Numbered from the stretch's first letter, positions 51,065-60,264 are shown. The stretch is 64,000 nucleotides of DNA from CAZGRP01 sp964527995 (GCA_964527995.1 CAZGRP010000019.1:1-64000); one strand, 5' to 3'. The notes: a model not told the origin generated them from the letters alone. Numbers and translations are program-made.

Positions 51065-51460
51065 CTAGCGTTTGGAATATTCCAACAGCTCGCTGCCGTA
51101 CTCGGCCAGCGCCAGAGAGAGCGCCCGCACCGATCCTTCGAGCTCGTTGCGGTCCAGGTGCTCCAACTGCAGCGTGTCCCGCCAGAACAGGTACTTGCCT
51201 TCCTCGTCCAGGGCAAAAGCGCCATGAACCAGCGTCCTGTTCCACTGCAGCAGCTTCTTGAAAAACTCCGCCGAGTCCTGTGGCACTTCCATGATCAGTT
51301 GTTCGAGGACGACAATGGGCGGCTCGCAATCGATGATCAGATTGCGGATACCGCTGTCCTCATCCTCCACAACCACCAGTTCCTCCGGTTCGTCCTCATC
51401 AACGATGTTGAGATCCAGGTCAAGCAAGTAGTTCTTGACCAAGTCGAGATTCTTGGACAT
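51065..51460 (-). CDS. YbjN/CesT-like domain protein
   Basis: 131 residues. MSKNLDLVKNYLLDLDLNIV opens a small alpha/beta domain with a strongly acidic N-terminal half and the pattern LVHGAFALDEEGKYLFWRDTL, typical of YbjN/type III-chaperone-like folds that act as adaptors. AAGGAGG lies upstream of the chosen ATG. Adjacent to pspA (29 bases), where such proteins commonly occur. Confidence 0.75.
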   Translation of the reverse strand: MSKNLDLVKNYLLDLDLNIVDEDEPEELVVVEDEDSGIRNLIIDCEPPIVVLEQLIMEVPQDSAEFFKKLLQWNRTLVHGAFALDEEGKYLFWRDTLQLEHLDRNELEGSVRALSLALAEYGSELLEYSKR

Positions 51461-51625
51461 TGTTTGGTTCCTCCTTCTTCGTCGGTAAGCGGGCCACCGC
51501 GCCGCCCGGTCGTGATTGGGCTGCGCCGTCATTGGTCATTGGGCTACGCCGTCGATGGAGCTTGATAGCGATGTCATCGAGGTCTTTCCGACCCCCCTGA
51601 TCCATCGCAGTCAACCGCCAGCTGC

Positions 51626-52009
51626 CTACTTCTGGTTGCCGCCACCCCCGAGCCTCTTCTCCAGCTCCTCATACGCCCGGTTGAGGCCTTGGGTCAGTTC
51701 GGTGGCGATGCGGCGCTTCTGTGGATCGGTCGAGTGGAGATCGGGATGGTATTTCCGTAAGAGGCGCTTCCACCCCCGGTGCACCGTCTCCAGGTCCGAG
51801 CCATAGGGCACCTCCAGGTTGGCATAATAACCCGCCAGCACTGGGTCCACATCAGACCTAGGCTCGGCTGATCGTTCCCTGCGGCCGCCGCCCTGGAAAG
51901 TGCGCGAGCCGGGCTCACTGCTCTGCCGGCGCCACCGACCTTCTTCCGGCGCCAGACCGGCACGCAGGCCGGCACGCAAAATGTGGATAAGACGAACGAG
52001 TAAGGACAT
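51626..52009 (-). CDS. J-domain (DnaJ-like) co-chaperone
   Basis: 127 residues. An N-terminal basic, possibly membrane-associated helix (MSLLVRLIHILRAGL) and a low-complexity Arg/Gly/Ser linker lead to a C-terminal J domain (about 60-120) with the essential HPD in LLRKYHPDLHS. Would stimulate a DnaK-type ATPase at the membrane near PspA. ATG preferred over a TTG two codons upstream; ribosome site weak. The 165-base spacer to the YbjN gene is empty. Confidence 0.82.
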   Translation of the reverse strand: MSLLVRLIHILRAGLRAGLAPEEGRWRRQSSEPGSRTFQGGGRRERSAEPRSDVDPVLAGYYANLEVPYGSDLETVHRGWKRLLRKYHPDLHSTDPQKRRIATELTQGLNRAYEELEKRLGGGGNQK

Positions 52010-52191
52010 GTTCAAAGCTCTCGGGCTGCAGGCGACGGTATCCGACTTCGGCCGCGAACAGGAGCAGCGACAAGCGACAATCGCAGAGACGCGCCGCCCC
52101 CTATCGTCGACCGGTATGCCACGCCAGGACCCGCGGTTCTGTCAACGCCTCCGCAGGAGTCCGATTTTCCGGCGCTCTTCGAGCCTCCAGG

Positions 52192-53220
52192 CTAGCCCAA
52201 GGACTGCGGCCTTCCCTCCGAGATCACAATCAGATGGTCACCACTCTCGACCTGAAAATCGGCCGGTGGATTCGAAATCACTTCACCCTGACCTCCCCTC
52301 TGAACGCCGAGAATGATGCTCTGGTGGTCGCGCTTCATATCCGTAAAGATCTCCAGGAAAGGTCGCCCTGCCATATCGGCCCGCACCGGCACTTTGTAGA
52401 GATCGTTGCCAAACCGCGAGCTGAGTAGTTCCGACAGCACCTTGGAGATGCCGTGGTCGAGCGCGGCGCGCGACATCAACTTGGTGCTGAATTCGCTGCC
52501 GACGATGATCTCGTTGGCGTGCGCCCGTTCGCAGTGACGAACGTTCGACTCCTCGACGAGTTCCACGATCGTGTATACGTCCGGGTTGAGGCTCTCGACG
52601 GTCAGCGTCGTCAACACCGCCTTGGCATCGCGGGCGTTGTTGTCGAGGCGGTCATCACCCAGAATCAACACGGTGCTGGCCTTCTGCAGGTTCGCCCGCG
52701 ACAAGGTCTCCTCGGTGACCTCGCCCTGAATAAAGTACAGGTTCTGATCGTCGATGGGCTTGACCTCGATGTCGGCAATCAACACCACGGGCAGGGTCTC
52801 GGCCCGCGGGTCCGAGCGCAGCTCCTGCAGAATCTCCCGGGCCCGATGGTTCCACTGGCACAGAATCATGTGCTTTTCGAATTGGAAAGAATGCATGCCG
52901 CGTTCTTCCTTCAGCTTCCTTTCTACGAAGATGCTGGCAATGGTTGCGGTGAACATCCCCAGGATGCCAATACCGAAGAACATGATCAGAACACCGATCA
53001 TTTTGCCGCCGACGGTGCTGGGAGTAATGTCGCCGTATCCTACCGTGGTCAGCGTCACGATGCTCCACCACAGCCAGTTTACCAGAGAGTACTTCGGTTC
53101 CAGAATAGCCAGCCCAACGGTGCTGACCAGGATCATCACCACCAGAATTCCGAGCAGGCGATGCAGCTTTTCGCGTTGCAGAAAATGGACAATTAGGCGA
53201 ATTCGGGCTCCCAGTCGCAT
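52192..53220 (-). CDS. Two-helix potassium channel with RCK/TrkA-N domain
   Basis: 342 residues. Helix 1 (about 20-42), pore loop with selectivity filter TLTTVGYGDI (about 57-66), and helix 2 (about 72-95) are followed by a cytoplasmic RCK domain (HMILCQWNHRAREILQEL...VLILGDDRLDNNARDAKAVL) and a TrkA-C-like end. Ligand-gated K+ channel of the MthK/GsuK type, except that the Rossmann GxGxxG is replaced by CQWNHRA, suggesting altered nucleotide binding. Channels of this type co-occur with PspA and DUF350 genes. Confidence 0.88.
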   Translation of the reverse strand: MRLGARIRLIVHFLQREKLHRLLGILVVMILVSTVGLAILEPKYSLVNWLWWSIVTLTTVGYGDITPSTVGGKMIGVLIMFFGIGILGMFTATIASIFVERKLKEERGMHSFQFEKHMILCQWNHRAREILQELRSDPRAETLPVVLIADIEVKPIDDQNLYFIQGEVTEETLSRANLQKASTVLILGDDRLDNNARDAKAVLTTLTVESLNPDVYTIVELVEESNVRHCERAHANEIIVGSEFSTKLMSRAALDHGISKVLSELLSSRFGNDLYKVPVRADMAGRPFLEIFTDMKRDHQSIILGVQRGGQGEVISNPPADFQVESGDHLIVISEGRPQSLG

Positions 53221-53244
53221 GCCGCCGCGCCGTTTCCTCTCATT

Positions 53245-54873
53245 TCAATAAACGTCCCAGGCTCCGTTGCGATAGTAGTCGTACACGGCCAGATCGCGCT
53301 CATCGTTGATCTTGACCGTAGTGAGCTGATCGAGAACGCCCTTGCCGAAATTCAGCATGCTCACCATGGCCTCCTGGTTTAGGAAGCGGGTCTCAATGCG
53401 ATCGAACGTCAGAGCCTCCAGCCGCTGTTTCACCGTCGCCGCGTCCATGCCCGGCGCCTTGTACGCCAGCACCCAACCCCATTCTCCAAGCGTTGGGATA
53501 TGGTTATGGTACGCCACGGCCGGCATACCCGTTGCACGCATCGCTCTCAGAATGGAAAGAAACGCTTTTCTGGAAAACAGGGGACTGGTGGCCTGGGTGA
53601 CCAGGGTGCCGCCACGTCCCAGATGCTGCAGTGCCAGTTGGTAGAACTGGCGGCTGTAAAGCCGGGCCAGGCTGATGGTCTTCGGATCGGGAAGATCAAC
53701 GATGATGACATCGTAGATGTGGTCGACGTCTTGAAGGAACACGTAGGCATCGCGGTTGATGACGCGAACACGCGGGTCGTCCAGGGCGTCGCCGTTGAGC
53801 TGCAGCAGCACAGGATGCGTCCTGGCCAACTCTGTCATCGCCGGATCGAGGTCCACCAGGGTCACGCTCTTCACCTCGGCATACTTCAACACTTCCCGGG
53901 CCGCCAGGCCGTCGCCGCCGCCGAGGATCAGAATATCCTCCCGGGAAGCAGCCAGGCCCATCGCCGGATGCACCAGCGGCTCGTGGTAGCGCTCTTCGTC
54001 ATAGCTGCTGAACTGCTCATTGCCGTTGAGGTAGAGCCAGTAGTGGTTTTTCCACTGGGTGATGACGATGCGCTGATAGGGCGTCTGCCGCTGGTAAATG
54101 ATGCGATCGCGATACTTGCGCTGTTCGCCGTAGAGTACGACCGGTTCAGCCATGTACGCCAGAATGCCGAGGAAGGCAGGCACCATCAGCACGCCCACGG
54201 TCAGCATTCGCTTGAACTTCAAGATGCCGCGGTAGCGCAGAAAGAGGGCCGCCGCCACCAGAAAGTTGATGGTCCCCAGGACGATCGGCGTATAGGTCAG
54301 CCCCAGGCGCGGCAGCGCCACGAAGGCGAAAAGCAGGCCTCCAAGAAGAGCCCCGTAGTAGTCCTTCTCCATCACAGAGCTGATGTTGATCCGCAGCTCC
54401 TCGAACAGGTTGTTCAGCCGCGTGGCCAGCGGCACCTCCAGTCCGATCAGAATGCCGATGGAGATGGACATCAGATAGATGACGGCCGAAATGTTCTGGA
54501 TGTAGGCCGCCAAAAAGTAAGTGAGCGTGGCGCTGACGGCACACAGCACCGAGAGCGAGAACTCCACGATGACGAAGGCATCGAGCAGATGGCTGCGGAT
54601 GTACTTGCTCAGGCGGCTGCCGATCCCCATGGCGAAGAGCATCAGAGACACGATGAGTGTCCACTGCAGCACGGCGTTTCCCAACAGATAGCTGGCCAGC
54701 GTCGAGAGTACATACTCGGCGACGATGCCTGCCAACCCGGTGGCAAAGATGCAGGCCTTGAGAACGAAGCTCTTGTCGAATCGCCGCCGACCTGAGCTCT
54801 CTTGTTGGATGGACTCTTCCAACGACGAGCGCTGTCCGCTCTGGCCTGCCGAACTTATCGCACGTTCTGCCAT
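53245..54873 (-). CDS. Membrane-embedded polyamine aminopropyltransferase (spermidine-synthase-like)
   Basis: 542 residues: seven or so transmembrane helices in the first about 245 residues, then a spermidine-synthase domain with YQRIVITQWKNHYWLYLNGN, ILGGGDGLAAREVLKY and VIIVDLPDPKTISLARLYS. The DLPDP segment corresponds to the catalytic-Asp region. Such membrane-fused SpeE proteins occur beside PspA, DUF350 and DUF4178 genes; polyamine transfer onto a membrane-associated substrate has been proposed, so the physiological substrate is open. Confidence 0.85.
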   Translation of the reverse strand: MAERAISSAGQSGQRSSLEESIQQESSGRRRFDKSFVLKACIFATGLAGIVAEYVLSTLASYLLGNAVLQWTLIVSLMLFAMGIGSRLSKYIRSHLLDAFVIVEFSLSVLCAVSATLTYFLAAYIQNISAVIYLMSISIGILIGLEVPLATRLNNLFEELRINISSVMEKDYYGALLGGLLFAFVALPRLGLTYTPIVLGTINFLVAAALFLRYRGILKFKRMLTVGVLMVPAFLGILAYMAEPVVLYGEQRKYRDRIIYQRQTPYQRIVITQWKNHYWLYLNGNEQFSSYDEERYHEPLVHPAMGLAASREDILILGGGDGLAAREVLKYAEVKSVTLVDLDPAMTELARTHPVLLQLNGDALDDPRVRVINRDAYVFLQDVDHIYDVIIVDLPDPKTISLARLYSRQFYQLALQHLGRGGTLVTQATSPLFSRKAFLSILRAMRATGMPAVAYHNHIPTLGEWGWVLAYKAPGMDAATVKQRLEALTFDRIETRFLNQEAMVSMLNFGKGVLDQLTTVKINDERDLAVYDYYRNGAWDVY

Positions 54874-55062
54874 CGTTCCATCCGTTCCGTGCCCGTTCGG
54901 TGTCTCACGGCCTCACTCCTCGCACAGAAAACAGGTGTTCCACCCTGCCGCGGCGCGGAACAACAGGGGTCCCTTTCCGCTCCTCCGTGTTCATCGGTAG
55001 TTGTGCGGCTTGTGGTCCGTGGCCCCGCCTCGTCCGCTTCAGCTGAGATGCAACGAAACAGA

Positions 55063-55908
55063 TCAGAAAACCCAGCCGAGGAGGAACGAGGCGGCAAGAT
55101 AAGAGAACGCCTCGATGGCCGCCGCTCCGACGTTCGGTTTTTCCTGGTTCACCAGCTCGTTGGTCAGACGTTCGCCGGGAAGCAACACCTTATCGGTCAC
55201 AAAGCGGATGATCGGCAGCAACACAAGGCCGAAAATCACAAAGCCGAAGAACTGGCCAAGGTTTGTGCTCCAGGAAACGAAATCGCCGTTGAGACCGATG
55301 CGGATGACGTTCCCGATCGCCATGAGCATGCCGGCGAAAGCCACGCCGACGGCAACGTTGTCCTTTTCGATCTCTGCGTACACGTCAAAGGGTGTGATCC
55401 AGTTGTAAATCACACCGGCAAGCACGAGAACCACCTGCCCCAGCAGCCAGAACACCGAGGCCGTAATGAGATCGCCGCCCTCGCCGGAGACAGCGCCGGC
55501 GATGACCAGTCCGATGGCAATATGGTTGCCAGCCACCACCGCTCCGGTACCGACGTTCCGATCCTCGATGATCTCTTTCTCGTTGTTGAACTTATACAGA
55601 ATCAGGTGATCGTTGATGAAAGCGGAGAGATTCAGCAAGACGATCGAGGCGATGCCATAGAAGACGATATCGAGCAGGTCATCCACAAGGCCTGAAGAAG
55701 GGCCGATGAGAACGCCGCCGATGGCCAGGATGAGCCCGAAGTAGTAGCCGACCATCGCCAGGGCAAGGGCGAAGTTGTCGCGCTCGACCAGCTCGTCACG
55801 CAGAACGAACCGAGGATGAAGTCGGTCGAACACCCACTTGCCCAGGAAAAAAAGGAAAAACACCGCGACCAGATAGATCAGAGCCGTCACCACTTGATCG
55901 GCCGTCAT
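55063..55908 (-). CDS. DUF350 membrane protein (YjfL-like, two DUF350 units)
   Basis: 281 residues with about eight hydrophobic helices. Two homologous halves each contain an ERDNFALALAMVGYYFG / EKDNVAVGVAFAGMLMA motif, the signature of DUF350 repeats. Inner-membrane protein of unknown activity, repeatedly found with PspA-like, DUF4178 and polyamine-related genes (compare E. coli YjfL). It ends 189 bases upstream of the spermidine-synthase-like gene. Confidence 0.9.
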   Translation of the reverse strand: MTADQVVTALIYLVAVFFLFFLGKWVFDRLHPRFVLRDELVERDNFALALAMVGYYFGLILAIGGVLIGPSSGLVDDLLDIVFYGIASIVLLNLSAFINDHLILYKFNNEKEIIEDRNVGTGAVVAGNHIAIGLVIAGAVSGEGGDLITASVFWLLGQVVLVLAGVIYNWITPFDVYAEIEKDNVAVGVAFAGMLMAIGNVIRIGLNGDFVSWSTNLGQFFGFVIFGLVLLPIIRFVTDKVLLPGERLTNELVNQEKPNVGAAAIEAFSYLAASFLLGWVF

Positions 55909-55926
55909 TGTGACCTCCCTTTCTGC

Positions 55927-56646
55927 CTACTTACCAAACCCACCGCTGCGCCGGCGAAAACCGCTCATCCTGCTTCGCCGCACTCTCTGTTTCACCTTCT
56001 GAGAAAAGCGAGCCTTGCGAGCCAACTGCCGCTGCTGGCGGCGCTCGTAGAACGACTTGTTGGTATACTTCGTGTACTTCCCGGTCGTGCCGTATTCGCG
56101 ATTGCGACCAAAGTAGGGCCGGCCACGAGAGGTATACCGGCGGTAGTCATTGTAGTCGGTGCGATAGATCGGCCTGCCGAGCATCCCAAACATCTGGCTG
56201 AAGAAGGCCCACTTGCCGTAGAATTCCCAGAAGGAGTTGCCCCTCTCGTCGCGCCGCCAGGTGCCATATCTCGGATCGCCGACATACTGGTATCCCGGTG
56301 GATACGGTGTGTCGACCACCTTGCCGTCGCGTTTCTTGGAGACCAACACCATGCCCAGATAGTTGTAGTATTTCTGGTACACCTTGCGGCTTACCTTGTA
56401 CCAGTCTGTGATCTGGGTTTGGTAGACCAGGCTGTCGGGGATACCGGTCTCCTGGCCGACGACAATCTTGTAGCGGTGGTAATAGTCCTTAAAGAAATTC
56501 CCCTCCACCTTCATGTCCTGCAAGATGATGGAGTACTCCGGGTACCCGGCCACCTGTCGCTTCAGCCGTTCCAAGGGCGGCTGCCCCGCACACGACACGA
56601 CGGCCAGAGCCAGGAGAAGCAGCAAAAACACCGGCCCTCTTTTCAC
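55927..56646 (-). CDS. Lipoprotein with Tyr/Arg-rich basic C-terminus
   Basis: 239 residues from a GTG with AAGGAGGG 7 bases upstream. Signal peptide and lipobox LAVVSC give Cys18 as the lipid-modified residue. The body has many Tyr and Trp (YYHRYKIVVG, VSRKVYQKYYNYLGMVL), and the last 60 residues are extremely Arg/Lys-rich (ERRQQRQLARKARFSQK and so on to FRRRSGGFGK). No known domain seen, though the Tyr-rich middle recalls DUF1190/YgiB-like partners of DUF350. A basic tail could bind phospholipid or LPS. Confidence 0.72.
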   Translation of the reverse strand: MKRGPVFLLLLLALAVVSCAGQPPLERLKRQVAGYPEYSIILQDMKVEGNFFKDYYHRYKIVVGQETGIPDSLVYQTQITDWYKVSRKVYQKYYNYLGMVLVSKKRDGKVVDTPYPPGYQYVGDPRYGTWRRDERGNSFWEFYGKWAFFSQMFGMLGRPIYRTDYNDYRRYTSRGRPYFGRNREYGTTGKYTKYTNKSFYERRQQRQLARKARFSQKVKQRVRRSRMSGFRRRSGGFGK

Positions 56647-56804
56647 GACGATACCCTCCTTCTGAATGGATCCAATCGGTGCCAAAGCACATCAATTCCG
56701 CACAGGCCAAACTCGCCCGGGGCGTCCCTAAGGTCTCCTTTCAATGTCGTTGCGGCGAAGCCGGTAACGACAAACCCATCGATGCTCGCCTTTGTCGGAC
56801 AGCC

Positions 56805-57350
56805 TCATACTGACTCTCCACCGGGCAGGATGTTCGAGAACTGGTACTCCTCGACGTAGTAGCCCTCCGCGGCCTCGAACTCGGTCTCGCCCCACTGTTC
56901 GATGGTCACGAAGTGCTCGTCCTCTTCGTCGATAAAGTCCCAGTAGATGAACTCCTTGCCAGGCCCTTTGCCGCCCTCAAACACGAGCCCTGGCCCCGAC
57001 TCATCGAGGTAATACGTCCTTCCTTTATAGACAATCTGATCAGGCGGATCTTCGTGCTCGATAATATACTCGCGTACATTGCCCTCGATCGCCCCGATGG
57101 GGATTTTGCGTGAAAGCGCCCACTCGACCTCGTCGTCTTCCGAGCGCTCCAGGTACCACTTTTCTCGGCCCGACGTCAGCTCCCATTCCTCGGTAACGTA
57201 GCCTTCGCCGAAGTCGTAGCGGTTGTAGTCGGTCACTTCCCAGGTCTTGAGATCGTAGTCGACAAAGTAGCCGACCCGCAGCTTCGAGAGCACAAGATCC
57301 CTGAGCGGGTCAAATTCCTCTTCCTTTTCTTTCTTCTTGAAGAATCCCAT
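56805..57350 (-). CDS. DUF4178 domain protein
   Basis: 181 residues starting MGFFKKKEK, then LSKLRVGYFVDYDLKTWEVTD and EEWELTSGREKWYLERSEDD, the beta-rich pattern of DUF4178, with very acidic composition. AAGGAGGT lies 8 bases before the ATG. Function unknown; these proteins are standard members of PspA/DUF350/spermidine-synthase neighbourhoods, here 159 bases upstream of the lipoprotein. Confidence 0.85.
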   Translation of the reverse strand: MGFFKKKEKEEEFDPLRDLVLSKLRVGYFVDYDLKTWEVTDYNRYDFGEGYVTEEWELTSGREKWYLERSEDDEVEWALSRKIPIGAIEGNVREYIIEHEDPPDQIVYKGRTYYLDESGPGLVFEGGKGPGKEFIYWDFIDEEDEHFVTIEQWGETEFEAAEGYYVEEYQFSNILPGGESV

Positions 57351-57466
57351 ATGGATCAACCTCCTTGGCTATCGAATAACTTGCAGGCTTGATCTGGCCT
57401 GCCTGTTGTGTCTTTTTCTGCAAACATCCTCACAAGCATCGCGGACCGGCAGCGAGCGCGGAAACC

Positions 57467-58099
57467 TTACTGCTTGTTCGCGCCCTGCGTGCCGGTAAAA
57501 TCCACTTTCGGCGCCTTTTCAGCGCCTGGCGCGGCTTCGAAAGTCGGTCTCGGCTCGAAGCCAAACATGCGGGCAAAGAAATTGGTCGGGAACTGGCGTA
57601 CTTTGGTGTTGTAGCGCCGCACCACCTCGTTGTAGCGCCGCCGCTCCACTGCAATACGGTTTTCAGTGCCTTCGAGTTGTGCCATCAAGGTCTGGAAGTT
57701 CTCACTGGCCTTCAGGTCAGGATAGCGCTCCACCACCACCAACAGGCGCGCCAGGGCACTGGACAGTTGCTGCTGTGCTCGCTCGAATTGTGCCATCTTT
57801 TGGGGATCGTTGATGATGTCGCCGACATTGAGTTCCGGCCGCGTGGCGCTGGCGCGGGCTTGAACCACAGCCTGCAACGTCTCGCGTTCGTGCGCCGCGT
57901 ATCCCTTGACAGTCTCCACCAGATTGGGGATCAGATCATAACGCCGCTGGTAGACATTCTCCACCTGGGCCCAGGCCGCCTTGACCTCTTCATCGAGGCT
58001 CACCAGCTCGTTGTATGTGTTCATGATCGATGTGTAAACGATCAGAAACAGCACGACGACGATGCCGATGCCGATCAGCCACTTCGTGCCTCGTCTCAT
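57467..58099 (-). CDS. lemA: LemA family protein
   Basis: 210 residues: N-terminal transmembrane helix (about 8-26), then NTYNELVSLDEEVKAAWAQV, YQRRYDLIPNLVETVKGYA and RYPDLKASENFQTLMAQLEGTENRI, the full set of LemA motifs. The four-helix bundle faces the extracytoplasmic side. The Ala/Lys-rich tail is variable. Paired with the TPM protein two genes upstream, the common LemA-TPM arrangement. Confidence 0.94.
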   Translation of the reverse strand: MRRGTKWLIGIGIVVVLFLIVYTSIMNTYNELVSLDEEVKAAWAQVENVYQRRYDLIPNLVETVKGYAAHERETLQAVVQARASATRPELNVGDIINDPQKMAQFERAQQQLSSALARLLVVVERYPDLKASENFQTLMAQLEGTENRIAVERRRYNEVVRRYNTKVRQFPTNFFARMFGFEPRPTFEAAPGAEKAPKVDFTGTQGANKQ

Positions 58100-58275
58100 A
58101 GTTTCCTCCCATCGTATTCAAGGCCTCGACCCTCAGCGCAGACCGGGGCGCCGCATTCTGCATCTGCTGACAAACCTCGCTGCAGTCTCACACAAGCCAC
58201 CGCAGCGGGGCAGCCGTCCTTCCACAGGACCCCAATCAGGCTCGTGCCGGGTTGTGCCGGATTGATGCGGCCCAC

Positions 58276-59001
58276 CTACATGGCGTCGACGATCTTGTAG
58301 ATCTTCTCCATCTCATGCAGGTAAGCTTCCGTCAAGTCGACCAGTTGGGTGCGGTACCCTTTCCATTCTTCGCCACGCAAGGCGCGGAGCTTGTCAAAAA
58401 GGCTGCCATCGAGCTCGAACACGTCGGTCACCGAGCGGATCACCGCCGCACTGGTGTCTGGAATCGGTTGGTCCTTGTAGTACAAGATGCCAACAAAGAT
58501 CGATGTCAGCGACGTCAGTGAGGCCAGCAGCACTCGACGCAGCGCCTTCTTGTCGCGGCCGAAGGCCAGGTACGATTGCCACAGATGCAGCGCCTTGCCC
58601 TTGGTCTCACGCTCGAGCTGCAGCCGCAGGTTGGATTTGTCGAATTGCAACCCCACGAGCACATCTTCACCCTGGATCACTTTGTGGTAGCGCTGCATAT
58701 TGATGAACTCGATCGGGAAGCTATCGAGCGAGGAAGCGATGTATTCGCGGGTCATGAACAGCGGCACGGCGACAGCCCTTTTGCGCCAGCGATCCGCCAC
58801 CTCCAGGCAGCGACCCAGGCGGCGCATGCCCTCCTCGCTGACCACCAACAGAAAGTTGATATCGGATACGCCCTTGACGTACTCGCCCCTGGCTGCGCTA
58901 CCGTAGAGGATGACTGCAACCAGGTCGCCGCCGAACACGTGGCCGTAATCGCGGGCGACCTCTTCGAAGACTTCTTCAGGATTATGAGGAATCCGTGCCA
59001 A
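58276..59001 (-). CDS. Nucleotidyltransferase-fold protein with SDIN active-site variant
   Basis: About 241 residues. The Pol-beta-like core has VILYGSAARGEYVKGVSDINFLLVV: the GS motif and first Asp are present, but the usual second Asp is Asn (SDIN instead of SDID). Helical C-terminal part (about 110-241). The start is uncertain: the TTG used here has GGAGAG 6 bases upstream, while a GTG at 59058 would overlap the TPM gene. Frames starting at 59427 include about 120 residues that only shadow the TPM gene. Between TPM and LemA; role unknown. Confidence 0.75.
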   Translation of the reverse strand: MARIPHNPEEVFEEVARDYGHVFGGDLVAVILYGSAARGEYVKGVSDINFLLVVSEEGMRRLGRCLEVADRWRKRAVAVPLFMTREYIASSLDSFPIEFINMQRYHKVIQGEDVLVGLQFDKSNLRLQLERETKGKALHLWQSYLAFGRDKKALRRVLLASLTSLTSIFVGILYYKDQPIPDTSAAVIRSVTDVFELDGSLFDKLRALRGEEWKGYRTQLVDLTEAYLHEMEKIYKIVDAM

Positions 59002-59035
59002 TATCTGCTCTCCGAAAAGAGATAAAGATTCGCGG

Positions 59036-59800
59036 CTAGTAACCTCCTCCAGCTCCACCACCTCCGCTGGCGCCGCCGCCAAAACCGCCAAATCCACCAC
59101 CAAAGCCGCCTCCACCACCCCAGCCACCACCGTACCACGGTCCGCCCCAGTACCAAAAGCCGGAACGACGACGACGGCCCCTGCCGAGTAGGAGGAAGGG
59201 CAACAAGAACAGCAGCAAGAGCCAGACAGCGGAGAGAGGCTGCCCGCCGCCCTCACCCTCAGGCGCACGCGACGGCGCCAGAAGGACGGCACCAGTGATC
59301 TCCACACCCGCGGCCTCGGCGATACGGCCTGCCAGAGCCCGTACCGCCTCGTAGAAGCCTCTGCCGTAAAGACCGGCGCGCAAGTTCGGCGCCAGGATGT
59401 CGCGGTAGACACGATGGGCGTAGGCATCCGGTATGATGGCCTCCAGACCGTACCCTACTTCAATCCACACCCGGCGCTCGCCCACGGCATTGAAGATCAG
59501 CACACCATTGTCTTTGCCCTTCTCGCCGATCCCCCAGGCTTCAAACAGCCGATTGGCGTAGTCCTTGTAGTCCTCGTCGCCAATCGTCGGCATCGTCACC
59601 ACGACGATCTCCGCCCCGGTCTTCTGCTTCACTTCCAGGGCCAGAGCTTCGATCTTCTGCTTCGAGGCCTCGTCGATGACGTTGGCGAAATCGTTGACGT
59701 AGCCAACAGGCTTGGGGAACTTGATCTGCCCTGCCGCCGCAACGGCGACAACCAGCATCCACAACGTCGTCGTAGACGCAAGTCGACCCGGGTACGCCAT
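59036..59800 (-). CDS. TPM-domain (YgcG/Psb32-like) membrane protein
   Basis: 254 residues. Signal peptide (about 1-25), TPM domain (KPVGYVNDFANVIDEASKQK, EIVVVTMPTIGDEDYKDYA, DNGVLIFNAVGERRVWIEVGYGLE), a transmembrane helix (about 196-213), and a long Gly-rich tail ending GGGGAGGGY. Extracytoplasmic alpha/beta domain with a cytoplasmic or loop tail. These proteins occur with LemA in many bacteria and are linked to envelope stress or photosystem repair in relatives. Confidence 0.92.
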   Translation of the reverse strand: MAYPGRLASTTTLWMLVVAVAAAGQIKFPKPVGYVNDFANVIDEASKQKIEALALEVKQKTGAEIVVVTMPTIGDEDYKDYANRLFEAWGIGEKGKDNGVLIFNAVGERRVWIEVGYGLEAIIPDAYAHRVYRDILAPNLRAGLYGRGFYEAVRALAGRIAEAAGVEITGAVLLAPSRAPEGEGGGQPLSAVWLLLLFLLPFLLLGRGRRRRSGFWYWGGPWYGGGWGGGGGFGGGFGGFGGGASGGGGAGGGY

Positions 59801-60084
59801 TGGGGATCGAACGTGCACAGCAGGTCCTTCCAGGTTCGAAGAGGTGGATGCGCTGCCGGTACGGCACGCCTGGCAGCTTCTGCGGGGCTGTCACAAATCT
59901 AGCTTTTCAAGATAGACAATACCCCATGAAATGTCAAGGCGATTCCATCCGCAACACGCGGAGCGCCGCTCCGGCACGGACTCGGCTTCCCGGCCCTGTC
60001 GCGGTCGAGACCGTACCGGAAGAGAAGGAAGGTTGCAGCATTCAGAATACGATCCGTTCGGGGCAAAGACCCGATCTATGCGGA
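59801..60084. other. Spacer upstream of the TPM gene
   Basis: About 280 bases with no supported gene or recognisable terminator; it probably carries the promoter for the TPM-nucleotidyltransferase-LemA genes. Confidence 0.35.
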
Positions 60085-60264
60085 TTACGGACGGCCCGGC
60101 TTCTCCTCGACGCTCGCCGGAGCGATGAGCAGATTCAGCTCCTCGGCCACCTGGGCGATCTCGGCGTCCGTCATCCCTTTCTCACGTGCATTCTGCTCCA
60201 AGGTTCCACACGCCGGTTCGCCGCAGGCCATGCAGGTGATGCCCTTTTCCATCGACGGGCGCAT
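60085..60264 (-). CDS. Tiny CxxC protein resembling DUF1858 (hybrid-cluster-protein-associated redox domain)
   Basis: 59 residues from the first ATG: MRPSMEKGITCMACGEPACG, then TLEQNAREKGMTDAEIAQVAEELN. The G-(I/M)-x-C-x-x-C-G then helical ending match DUF1858-type domains. Homologues normally start about 15-20 residues earlier, and the in-frame sequence upstream does read QRQSFEEIVTGHSQLMRPSM. It has no ATG, GTG or TTG before a TAG; an ATA at 60310-60312 with GGAGG 5 bases upstream holds the expected start position, so an unusual start or a base error is likely. A possible redox partner of the OsmC gene 170 bases upstream. Confidence 0.6.
   Translation of the reverse strand: MRPSMEKGITCMACGEPACGTLEQNAREKGMTDAEIAQVAEELNLLIAPASVEEKPGRP

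Noticed and set aside
58276..59427. A 383-residue nucleotidyltransferase starting at 59427
   Set aside because: The first 120 or so residues are the TPM gene read in another frame (Arg/Ala/Val-rich low complexity).
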